DNA from: CAYJII01 sp964370225 | GTDB lineage: Bacteria; Bacillota; Clostridia; Oscillospirales; Ruminococcaceae | NCBI GenBank assembly: GCA_964370225.1 | Contig: CAYJII010000006.1 | Location: 1-64,000, forward strand | Reading direction: 5' to 3' | DNA: 64,000 bases | Shown here: piece by piece, positions 27,108 to 35,316 of the stretch | How positions within the stretch are numbered: the stretch's first letter is position 1 | Layout: each line of letters opens with the position of its first letter | Translations under genes and position numbers: made by a program | Notes under the pieces: generated by a model | Database searches by the model: none | Told to the model about the DNA's origin: nothing | The model's input: the letters and a program-made list of their open reading frames with translations, nothing else

Positions 27108-27577
27108 AATTAGACGCAATCACTTGCCATTACAACTCACATAGCTGTGATGGCTGTTCTAAGAAAAACAAACCAAGCGATTGCAAATCCGATGGTTGCG
27201 GTCGCTGTTGTCAGGGGCAATGTTCCTCTAAATCAAATGAGCTTGAGAGGGAGTTTTTGCTGACTTTACTCGAGCGTAGTTTTCTTCCTTTTGTGTATAT
27301 TGAATTGGGTGAAGAGAAAATAATCATCTACAAATCATGCAGCGAAAGCTCAGCTTTACAGATATCTTCATACGCGCAAATAATCGATAAATTCCACTCA
27401 CTCGGATATCTTACGCTCGATTTTGGAGATGAGCTTGATGAGTATAGTTATGAAGATTATGCAAGTTTTGATGCAAGTGAACTTACCCTAGGGCAGAAAT
27501 ATTCGCAAAAAAGAGGAAGTATAGCCATCACGGAAAAATGCTACAAGCAGTTTATCAACAATCACATAAGTCGATAG
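27104..27577 (+). CDS. Cys-rich protein of the peroxide operon
   Basis: A 157-residue protein whose start overlaps the preceding stop (ATGA), so it is translationally coupled. The first 45 residues hold nine Cys (CHYNSHSCDGC, CKSDGCGRCCQGQC), suggesting binding of a metal or iron-sulfur cluster, or a redox relay. The remaining ~110 residues are ordinary soluble sequence without a recognised family. The context suggests a role in peroxide or thiol homeostasis; no function is assigned. A short inverted repeat at 27551-27585 overlaps its 3' end but has no T-run. Confidence 0.7.
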   Translation: MKLDAITCHYNSHSCDGCSKKNKPSDCKSDGCGRCCQGQCSSKSNELEREFLLTLLERSFLPFVYIELGEEKIIIYKSCSESSALQISSYAQIIDKFHSLGYLTLDFGDELDEYSYEDYASFDASELTLGQKYSQKRGSIAITEKCYKQFINNHISR

Positions 27578-27633
27578 TTGATAAACCGTGATGTGACATT
27601 ATATAATAATATATCTTATCATTATACAATATA

Positions 27634-27662
27634 TTGATTTTTATCATTTTTTTTAGTATAAT
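27634..27662 (+). promoter_or_regulatory. Promoter of the radical SAM/GH3 operon
   Basis: TTGATT (27634-27639), a 17-bp spacer and TATAAT (27657-27662), 64 bp before the first gene. No further promoter or terminator is evident until 37711. Confidence 0.7.
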
Positions 27663-27725
27663 TAAGGTATATTGTTTTTTTATATGCAAAATGAATAGTT
27701 GTTAGTGCAACTAAAAGGAGTCATT

Positions 27726-29009
27726 ATGAATGTATTGTTTATCCATGTTTGGAATCCTGATGATACTAGCTATCGCGGTACTTTTAGCAAATTGTTATCA
27801 TACCCATCGCTCACACTGCCTACACTAGCAACCTTAGTCCCCAAAGATATCGGGGCAAATATAACTTTATGCGATGAAATGTCGCAAAAAGTACATTATG
27901 ACAAAGTAAAATATGACGTTGTCGGATTATCTTTTGACACTGCTTCCTCCACACAAGCGTATAAACATGCAGCAGAGTTTAAAAAAAGAGGTGCGTACAT
28001 TATTTTTGGCGGATATCATGTTAGCTCTTTACCCGAAGAGGGTAGCTTGCACGCTGATTCTGTAATTATTGGAGCTGGCGAAATTTCTCTGCCAGAATTT
28101 TTTTACGATTTTGTAAATGGTACTCCCAAAAAAGTCTACGATAACCCTAATTATAATGCTAGTCACATTGAGATACCTCGACGTGATTTACAATCGAAAG
28201 CAAAAAGTCTGAATATCCCTACAATTATTGCAGATAGAGGTTGTAATAATCGCTGTGAATTCTGTGCTATCAGCCACATGTGGTGCAGCAACCCCCGCCC
28301 TATCGAAAATGTAGTGGCAGAAATAAAATCGCTTAAAACAGATAAGCTAATATTCTTTGACCCAAATTTCTTTAGACCAAAGTCCTACGCCTTAGAGCTC
28401 ATGGAGGAGCTCAGAAAGCTTAAAGTGCGCTGGGCATGCAACTCCACTGCTGACACTGCATTCGACGACGAATTGCTCGCAGCCGCTCAAAAAAGCAATT
28501 GCACAGGTGTTTTAATCGGCTTTGAATCTTTAAGCGAAGACAGCTTAGTTGCTGTGAACAAGCGTTATCATAACACTGAGAAATATAAGGAAATTGTTGA
28601 TAGATTTCATAATTATAATATATCTGTAAACGGTTGTTTCGTGCTAGGGTTTGACCATGACACGGAAGAGCAACTCCTACAAATGCCCGAAAAAATCGAT
28701 TATCTAGGACTTGACATCACTAGATTTGCTATACTCACACCACTCCCTGGCTCGAAGATTTACAATGATTTAGAGGCGCAAGGTAGGCTTATTACAAAAG
28801 ACTGGACAAAGTATAACCAAAACTGTGCGGTATTCAAGCCAGCGCATATGACACCTGAGCGATTAGAGGAAATTTATAGAATTGTGTGGCGTGAGTCATA
28901 CAGCTGGAAACGAGTACTGCAAAGAGCGAGGAACTCAAAAAATAAATCTTTCATTGAGAAAGCTATTTTGTTTGGAGGCAATGTCGGATTTAAATTTAAT
29001 ACAGTATAA
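27726..29009 (+). CDS. B12-binding-type radical SAM protein, cluster member 1
   Basis: A 427-residue protein. An N-terminal Rossmann-like cobalamin-binding-type domain (about 1-140, with IIFGGYHVSSLPEEG) precedes a radical SAM barrel with CX3CX2C at Cys173/177/180 (RGCNNRCEFC) and the GFES element. The C-terminal region carries FKPAHMTPERL, seen in BchE-like enzymes. The canonical cobalamin motif DxHxxG is absent. Such enzymes methylate or rearrange unactivated carbons. It is closest within the cluster to the protein at 33980. The ATG at 27726 has AAAAGGAG 5 nt upstream. The substrate is unknown. Confidence 0.9.
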   Translation: MNVLFIHVWNPDDTSYRGTFSKLLSYPSLTLPTLATLVPKDIGANITLCDEMSQKVHYDKVKYDVVGLSFDTASSTQAYKHAAEFKKRGAYIIFGGYHVSSLPEEGSLHADSVIIGAGEISLPEFFYDFVNGTPKKVYDNPNYNASHIEIPRRDLQSKAKSLNIPTIIADRGCNNRCEFCAISHMWCSNPRPIENVVAEIKSLKTDKLIFFDPNFFRPKSYALELMEELRKLKVRWACNSTADTAFDDELLAAAQKSNCTGVLIGFESLSEDSLVAVNKRYHNTEKYKEIVDRFHNYNISVNGCFVLGFDHDTEEQLLQMPEKIDYLGLDITRFAILTPLPGSKIYNDLEAQGRLITKDWTKYNQNCAVFKPAHMTPERLEEIYRIVWRESYSWKRVLQRARNSKNKSFIEKAILFGGNVGFKFNTV

Positions 29010-29022
29010 TCGGAGATAATCA

Positions 29023-30360
29023 ATGAAGATAACAATCATAAAAGTCGCCATGTTTAATGGAAAAAGCGCAGATGCACTAAAACCAATATTTTTTGAAATT
29101 GCAAATGAGCTTTTGCCAATAAATTCCACTGTCGATTTTATAGACGACAGAAAAGAAGAGCTACCACAAAGTATCGATAGCGACATTATCATACTTTCGT
29201 TTGATACATTTTCGTGTAGGCGTGCATATTTATTGGCACAAAAATACAAATGTGCGGATAATTTAATTGTAATGGGTGGCTTTCACCCAACTGTGTGCCC
29301 TGATGAGGCAAAAGAGTACTGCGATGTGGTAATTTGCGGAGATGCTGAAGGGATATTGCCCGATTTTTTTGCCGATTATACAAAAGGAAACATTAAGGGG
29401 CTGTACGACGGTAGGGAAAAATCTGCACCAATTGCAAAGCTTGATAAAAGCAGAAAAAATCCGTACAAATCAAAATATTTACCACTGGGTTTGGTGCAAT
29501 TTTCCAGAGGTTGCAAGTTTGACTGCGACTTTTGTAGTGTTAAAACCATGTACCCAGGCAAAGTCGTGCAAAAAAGTGTTGCTGATGTCGTGGAGGAAAT
29601 TAAAGCTACTAAGGAAAATTTCATTTTCTTTATAGACGACAATATTTTATACGACGAAAAAAGCGCAATAGAGCTGTTTAATGCAATTAAACCGCTTAAG
29701 AAAAAATGGGCGTGCCAAATTAGCATTGAGGTATCAAACAACGATAAACTCCTAAAACTCATGAGGGAAAGCGGTTGTATTTGCGTTCTTATCGGCTTTG
29801 AAAGCCTCAATACCAAAAACCTCAAAACTATGGGTAAAAGTGCAAATTTAAAGATTGACGACTACGAGAGTGCAATACGAAAACTACAGTCACATAAGCT
29901 GATGATTTACGCGACTTTTGTAATCGGGTATGATGACGATGATAAAAACTCTGCTGGCGCAATCATGGATTTTGCTCTAAAAAACAATTTATCCGTCGCA
30001 AATTTCAACCCGCTTATACCATTTCCAGGCACCCCGCTTTATGATAGATTGCAGTCACAAGGTCGTATGCTTTACAACTCAGTTTGGTGGCTTGATGAAA
30101 ACTATCATTATGGCGATACAGCATTTATTCCATCAAAGATGACAGCAAAAGAACTAGAAATTTCCTGCAAAAATGCCCGCTATCAATTCTATGGTTTTAA
30201 AAGCATCTTAAAAAGATACTTTTCATTACACATTCGCATGGGATTTAAAAGCGCATGGTATTTTCTACTTATGAATATAATTTCAGGCATCGAAATACGC
30301 CGTAAGCAAGGCGTATTATTAGGGGAGGATAAAGATGACGTTAACACTGATAAAGCCTAA
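29023..30360 (+). CDS. B12-binding-type radical SAM protein, cluster member 2
   Basis: A 445-residue protein with the same two-domain layout: B12-binding-like domain (VMGGFHPTVCPDEA), radical SAM Cys164/168/171 (RGCKFDCDFC), IDDNI, and the GFESLNTKNL element. The PLIPFPGTPLYDRL and YHYGDTAF stretches are shared with the proteins at 30335 and 35317 but not with the other two, so it belongs to their subgroup. Its N-terminus diverges from that subgroup. A CGGAG site precedes the ATG, 13 nt after the previous gene. Its last 26 nt overlap the next gene. Confidence 0.9.
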   Translation: MKITIIKVAMFNGKSADALKPIFFEIANELLPINSTVDFIDDRKEELPQSIDSDIIILSFDTFSCRRAYLLAQKYKCADNLIVMGGFHPTVCPDEAKEYCDVVICGDAEGILPDFFADYTKGNIKGLYDGREKSAPIAKLDKSRKNPYKSKYLPLGLVQFSRGCKFDCDFCSVKTMYPGKVVQKSVADVVEEIKATKENFIFFIDDNILYDEKSAIELFNAIKPLKKKWACQISIEVSNNDKLLKLMRESGCICVLIGFESLNTKNLKTMGKSANLKIDDYESAIRKLQSHKLMIYATFVIGYDDDDKNSAGAIMDFALKNNLSVANFNPLIPFPGTPLYDRLQSQGRMLYNSVWWLDENYHYGDTAFIPSKMTAKELEISCKNARYQFYGFKSILKRYFSLHIRMGFKSAWYFLLMNIISGIEIRRKQGVLLGEDKDDVNTDKA

Positions 30361-31684
30361 TATTGGGCGAAAAGGCCATAGCATGTATGTTGATGAAGGG
30401 CGCATGGAGCCTTTGCAACTTGGTATACTTGCGGCTTTGACACCAGCCCATGTTACAGTTAAGCTATACGACGACAGGTGCGAAGAAATCCCGTATGATG
30501 AAAAGACTGATTTGGTTGCAATTACTGTGGAAACTTTTACTGCTAGGCGTGCTTACGAGATTTGTCGCGAGTATCAAAAAAGAGGCGTGAAGGTTATCAT
30601 GGGCGGAATGCATATCACGCTCATCCCTGAGGAAGCGCTAGAAATAGCCGATAGCATCATCACTGGTGATGCAGAAGATGTGTGGGCTGGCATGATTTCT
30701 GATGCTGAAAACGGCAAGCTCAAACGTAGATATGATGCAAAACCACACGCCATACCACAGGAGGGCGTGATAACAAGGCGCGACTTGTTTGAGGGAAAAG
30801 GTTATCTTCCGATTACCCTATTGCAGTTTTCGCGCGGTTGTCGCTATGGTTGTAAATTTTGTGCATCTAGCGCATATTTTAAAGCGACACAGTATTGCAG
30901 AGAAGTCGAAGATGTTGTAAAGGAAATAAAATCGCAAAAGAGAAAGCTTTTATTTTTTGTCGATGACAATATAGTATCGGATAAAGAGAAGGCAAAGCAG
31001 CTATTTCGTGCACTAATTCCACTGAAAGTGCGATGGGTTAGTCAGGGTAGCATTGATATGCTCGAGGACGATGAACTCATGCGTTTGATGGTAAAAAGCG
31101 GCTGTTTAGGGCATGTAATTGGGTTTGAGTCGATTAACCCTAACAATATATCTAGCATGAGCAAGGAAGCAAACAAAAAAAGGGTTTTAAATGAATATAA
31201 GGACGAAATTGCTAAGCTGAGAAGCTGGGGACTGCAAACATGGGCAGCTTTTACCGTTGGACATGACGAGGACACGCTCGAAAGCATCAAAAAAACTTGC
31301 GAGTTTGCTGTTAATAACAAATTTACTTTTGCTGCATTTAATATACTCATGCCCTATCCAAACACCCCACTTTATGAAAAAATGGAGTCCGAAGGCAGAC
31401 TTTTATATGGTGGAAAATGGTGGCTAAACGAGAATTATCGCTTTAACTACGCTTCTTTCCTGCCAAAAAACATGACAGCCGACGAGTTAACCGAAGTTTC
31501 ATTCGGCGCAAGAGCGAAATTCAACAGCAGGTCTTCCATTTTCAAGCGCGCACTCGACATCAAGACAAATATGCGCTCGCCATATCGCTTTATAACCTAT
31601 TTACTATATAACCCACTATTTCGCAAGGAAGTTTTTAAAAAACAGGGTATGCAGTTTGGATTAAGCGAAAAGGACGAAGCTTAA
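30335..31684 (+). CDS. B12-binding-type radical SAM protein, cluster member 3
   Basis: A 449-residue protein of the same family. Cys169/173/176 (RGCRYGCKFC) form the cluster motif. The N-terminus (IKPNIGRKG...GRMEPLQLG...YDDRCEEIPY) aligns closely with the protein at 35317, marking the two as recent paralogues. DxHxxG is absent. The ATG at 30335 lies inside the previous gene, with GGGGAGG well placed upstream. The protein ends with a moderately hydrophobic, basic tail, compatible with a membrane-associated or lipid substrate; that is inference. Confidence 0.9.
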   Translation: MTLTLIKPNIGRKGHSMYVDEGRMEPLQLGILAALTPAHVTVKLYDDRCEEIPYDEKTDLVAITVETFTARRAYEICREYQKRGVKVIMGGMHITLIPEEALEIADSIITGDAEDVWAGMISDAENGKLKRRYDAKPHAIPQEGVITRRDLFEGKGYLPITLLQFSRGCRYGCKFCASSAYFKATQYCREVEDVVKEIKSQKRKLLFFVDDNIVSDKEKAKQLFRALIPLKVRWVSQGSIDMLEDDELMRLMVKSGCLGHVIGFESINPNNISSMSKEANKKRVLNEYKDEIAKLRSWGLQTWAAFTVGHDEDTLESIKKTCEFAVNNKFTFAAFNILMPYPNTPLYEKMESEGRLLYGGKWWLNENYRFNYASFLPKNMTADELTEVSFGARAKFNSRSSIFKRALDIKTNMRSPYRFITYLLYNPLFRKEVFKKQGMQFGLSEKDEA

Positions 31685-31701
31685 ATGAGAGGTGCAAATA
31701 C

Positions 31702-32406
31702 ATGACAGCTTTAGACGGAAAAATTGTTAAAGTAGAACTTTTAAGCGAGGGGCAAAAGCGAAGAATGTTCTCGCTAATGGATGAGTTTTATGAAAATATG
31801 GCGTGGGAAGTGTTTGAAAGCGATCTGTTAAAAAAAGATTATTGTATCATTTTGTATGACAAAAACAATGTGATACAAGGGTTTTCCACGCAACAAATAA
31901 TATCGGTAGTACTGCCTGAAAAAACCGTTTACGGGGTGTTTTCAGGCGATACCATTGTACACAAAAATTTTTGGGCGACACGTCACCCACTTTTTTCGAT
32001 TTTCGCTAACTTTTTCGAAGAATACAGTCGTGATTATGAAGATTTTTACTGGTTTTTGATTTGCAAGGGATATAAGACCTACAAAATTCTACCGACATTT
32101 TTCAACGAGTTTTATCCCAACTGCTCCGCTACGACCCCGGAATATGAACAGAAGATTATGCATGCATTCGGCAAAAGCTATAGCAAAGACTATAATGAAA
32201 AAAGTGGTGTAATCGAATATAGTGCGACTAAAGATAAGCTAAAGCTTGGGGTCGCAGATATTGACGAGCGCCAACTCAAAAATAAGCACACAGCCTTTTT
32301 TGTAAAGCAAAACCCCTTTCACACAGCAGGGCATGACATGGTGTGCATCACCAGTCTGCACAAGCACAATTATCAAAAAAATAAAGAGGCGATTTTATGG
32401 GGATAA
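31702..32406 (+). CDS. GNAT-like protein of the radical SAM cluster
   Basis: A 234-residue soluble protein without a firm family match. A central segment (VIQGFSTQQIISVVLPEKTVYGVFSGDTIVHKNFW) looks like the strands and turn of a GNAT acyltransferase, and the following region is aromatic-rich (YWFLICKGYKTYKILPTFFNEFYP). It could use an acyl-CoA or acyl-carrier donor; this is inference. It lies 17 nt after the third radical SAM gene, and its end overlaps the GH3 gene by 10 nt, so it belongs to the pathway. The ATG has a GAGGTG site upstream. Confidence 0.6.
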   Translation: MTALDGKIVKVELLSEGQKRRMFSLMDEFYENMAWEVFESDLLKKDYCIILYDKNNVIQGFSTQQIISVVLPEKTVYGVFSGDTIVHKNFWATRHPLFSIFANFFEEYSRDYEDFYWFLICKGYKTYKILPTFFNEFYPNCSATTPEYEQKIMHAFGKSYSKDYNEKSGVIEYSATKDKLKLGVADIDERQLKNKHTAFFVKQNPFHTAGHDMVCITSLHKHNYQKNKEAILWG

Positions 32407-33983
32407 TTGTCAGCCTTGTAAACAAGCTCATGATGATGCTCTACAAGAAGAGTGCGACAGAATTTTATTCCGATTTAAATAAAGTAGATAGCGTGCAAGA
32501 AAAACTGCTCATGGACATTATAAACCGTAACAAGGACACTGTCTATGGAAAAAAACATAATTTTGCTAGTGTAAAAAGTATTGATGATTACCGCAAAACT
32601 GTACCAATTACCACATATGGCGATTATAAAGCTTATATCGATGACATTGCAAATGGTGGCGAAAATATACTCACAAGCTCAAAGATTAATATGTTTGAAG
32701 TAACTGGCGGCTCTGGTGGACATGTTAAGCTAATCCCTTACACCGCCGAGCTTAAGTCAGAGTTTTTGCAAGGTATAAAGCCTTGGATTTACTCTTTATA
32801 CAAGGCCTATCCCGCTGTTAGACGCGGTAAAAGCTATTGGTCGATTACTCCACCCGCTTTTGAAAAAAAGTTCACTCCTGCTGGCATCCCCATTGGTTTT
32901 GAGGATGACACTGCATATTTTGGGAAAATTGAGCAATTTCTTACCGACCTTATTTTTGCGAGAGACAAAAATCTTCACGCAGAAAAAGATATGGATAAAT
33001 TTTATTTTAAGACCTGTCTTTGTCTGCTTAAAGAGAAAAATTTAAGCTTAATTTCCGTTTGGAACCCAAGTTATCTGCTTATACTTTTGCGTTATATCAC
33101 AGAAAATTCTGATGCATTAATCCAAGCATTGCCCAAAAAGCGAAAAGCTGAAATCTCAGGCTATATAAAAAACTGTGATTGGCAAAAAATTTGGCACAAT
33201 CTCACCGTTATAAGCTGTTGGTGTGACGGACTAGCAAAAAGCGGTAGCGACGAGATAAGGTCGCTCTTTACGAATGTGTATGTCCAACCAAAAGGAATAC
33301 TTGCAACTGAGGCGTTTATGACACTTCCCTACTTTGATAGTTCCCACTCAATCCTAAGCTACAAATCGCATTATTTCGAGTTTATCGATTGCGAAAATGG
33401 CGAAATTTTAAGCTATACCAATCTGATTTTAGGAAAAAAATACGAGATAATCTTCACGACTTCAGGTGGTTTTTACCGCTACAAAATCAACGATACTGTT
33501 ATGGTAGCTGATTTTGAAAGTAACTCGCTCCCACTACTTAAGTTTGTAGGAAAAAACGATAAAACCGCTGACTATCATGGAGAAAAGTTAAACGAGCTTT
33601 TTTTACGAGAAATTTTTGAGACAATTTATGCAAACGAAAAATATGCAAACGAGCATAATTTAAATGATAGATTTAAATTAATAGCGTATGAAAATTCACG
33701 CTACATGCTCTTTTTGCAAGAAGATAAAAATGATAATATTGACTTTATCACTGAGCTTGAGCATAGGATAGAAACGCTTTTGTGCGAGAGCTACCACTAT
33801 AAACTATGCCGTGACTTATCCCAACTAAAACCGCTAAGAATTTGTGTGGTGCGTGGGGATTTAAAACAAGCATATCTTAATTTTTATGTGGATAAAGGAA
33901 AAAAATTAGGAGACATTAAACCTGAACTTTTATCGCTCCAAAGCGGTTGGTTAAATGCTTTTAAAGACGGAGGAAATATATGA
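32397..33983 (+). CDS. GH3-family acyl-adenylate amide synthetase
   Basis: A 528-residue member of the GH3 family, named for plant auxin/jasmonate-amino acid synthetases of the ANL adenylating superfamily. Visible motifs are the phosphate-binding TGGSGGHVKLIP (about 103-114), GILATEA (300-306, matching the conserved ATP/acyl motif), GGFYRYKINDTV (357-368) and FVGKNDKTADYHGEKL (383-398). Plant homologues adenylate a carboxylate and couple it to an amino acid. Here it probably activates a carboxylic acid made or modified by the radical SAM enzymes. It overlaps its neighbours by 10 and 4 nt. Confidence 0.88.
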   Translation: MGIIVSLVNKLMMMLYKKSATEFYSDLNKVDSVQEKLLMDIINRNKDTVYGKKHNFASVKSIDDYRKTVPITTYGDYKAYIDDIANGGENILTSSKINMFEVTGGSGGHVKLIPYTAELKSEFLQGIKPWIYSLYKAYPAVRRGKSYWSITPPAFEKKFTPAGIPIGFEDDTAYFGKIEQFLTDLIFARDKNLHAEKDMDKFYFKTCLCLLKEKNLSLISVWNPSYLLILLRYITENSDALIQALPKKRKAEISGYIKNCDWQKIWHNLTVISCWCDGLAKSGSDEIRSLFTNVYVQPKGILATEAFMTLPYFDSSHSILSYKSHYFEFIDCENGEILSYTNLILGKKYEIIFTTSGGFYRYKINDTVMVADFESNSLPLLKFVGKNDKTADYHGEKLNELFLREIFETIYANEKYANEHNLNDRFKLIAYENSRYMLFLQEDKNDNIDFITELEHRIETLLCESYHYKLCRDLSQLKPLRICVVRGDLKQAYLNFYVDKGKKLGDIKPELLSLQSGWLNAFKDGGNI

Positions 33984-35314
33984 AGATAGCACTGATTTCA
34001 CCTGCTGGCGCTATGCACCGCTACAACGGCTCATTTACAAAAAATTTGCAATATGCCCCACTAACTTTGACCAGTTTAGCTGCACTCGTACCAGAAGAGT
34101 TAGGCGCAGAAGTAGCAATTTATGATGAAATGGTTGAGCCTATACCACTTAATTTAGACTGTGATATCGTAGGTATCACCTGCATTACAGGCACAGCACC
34201 TCGCTGTTATGCCTATGCAGATTATTTCCGAAAAAGAGGCATTACTGTTGTTATGGGTGGAGTTCACCCCTCGCTTATGCCAGAAGAAGCAAGCCTGCAC
34301 GCCGACGCTGTAATGACTGGGTTTGGCGAACAGACTTTTCCTCAAATGCTGTGGGACTTTAAAAATAACTCCCTAAAAAAGCTGTATGTGCAAAACAGTG
34401 ATTATAGCATTGCCAAAAAACCTGAGCCTCTCAGAGAGCTGCTCAAAAAGGACAAGTATATCACCACTGCAACTGTCGAAGTTATACGTGGTTGTGCTCA
34501 CCCATGCACATTTTGTGCGTATCCTGCTGCATTTGGCAGCCGCACTTACCCCAGACCAGTCGAAGATGTTGTGCGCGAAATTGCAAATATTAGCAATAAA
34601 GTTTTAGTCTTCCCCGATGTTAATTTAATCGCAGATGTCGAGTACGCTAAAAAATTTTTTAAAGCACTTATCCCATTAAAAAAATATTGGCTTGGTCTTG
34701 TTACTTCCACAATTGGGCTTGACGACGAACTTATAGCGCTATTTAAAAAAAGCGGCTGCAAAGGCCTTTTAATCGGCTTTGAATCGATAGTAGCAGAATC
34801 CCAAAGCTATGTGAAAAAAGTGAGCAACAGATTTTTGGATTACAAAGATTTGATGAATAAATTGCATGCGAGTGGTATTTTAGTGCAAGGTTGTTTTGCT
34901 TTTGGTGGCGACGAAGAAGATGCTACCGTGTTTGAGCGAACAGTTGAACTTGTGCTCGAAACCAAGATAGACCTACCGAGATTTAGCATTTTAACCCCAT
35001 TCCCCAAAACTCAACTATATAATGACCTCCTCGCACAAGACAGGATTACTCAGCATAACTGGGCACTTTATGATGTTGAGCACGTTGTATTTAAACCTGC
35101 GAAAATGACCGAACAGCAGCTAATGGATGGCATTACTTATAGTTTTAAAGAGAGCTATAAAACTAAGAATATCTTAAAAAGATTAGCTCCTTTTAGACAT
35201 AGTCCGTGGCTATCTTTCCCTGTTAATTTGGGATATAAAAAATATGCGGATAGATTTGAGCATTTCACACCCGAGGTTATGTGCGATAACTCAGATATTC
35301 CGACAGAGGTATAA
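33980..35314 (+). CDS. B12-binding-type radical SAM protein, cluster member 4
   Basis: A 444-residue protein resembling the one at 27726: similar N-terminus (NGSFTKNLQYAPLTLTSLAALVP), VVMGGVHPSLMPEEA, Cys172/176/179 (RGCAHPCTFC), GFESIVAESQ and FKPAKMTEQQL. No DxHxxG occurs. It starts at the ATGA overlap with the GH3 gene (GGAGG 6 nt upstream), giving strict translational coupling between the acyl-activating and radical enzymes. The next gene starts 2 nt after its stop. Confidence 0.9.
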   Translation: MKIALISPAGAMHRYNGSFTKNLQYAPLTLTSLAALVPEELGAEVAIYDEMVEPIPLNLDCDIVGITCITGTAPRCYAYADYFRKRGITVVMGGVHPSLMPEEASLHADAVMTGFGEQTFPQMLWDFKNNSLKKLYVQNSDYSIAKKPEPLRELLKKDKYITTATVEVIRGCAHPCTFCAYPAAFGSRTYPRPVEDVVREIANISNKVLVFPDVNLIADVEYAKKFFKALIPLKKYWLGLVTSTIGLDDELIALFKKSGCKGLLIGFESIVAESQSYVKKVSNRFLDYKDLMNKLHASGILVQGCFAFGGDEEDATVFERTVELVLETKIDLPRFSILTPFPKTQLYNDLLAQDRITQHNWALYDVEHVVFKPAKMTEQQLMDGITYSFKESYKTKNILKRLAPFRHSPWLSFPVNLGYKKYADRFEHFTPEVMCDNSDIPTEV

Positions 35315-35316
35315 AT

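Noticed and set aside
27551..27585. Terminator after the Cys-rich gene
   Set aside because: TTTATCAAC and GTTGATAAA pair, but the arms lie partly in the gene, the loop is long and no U-tract follows.
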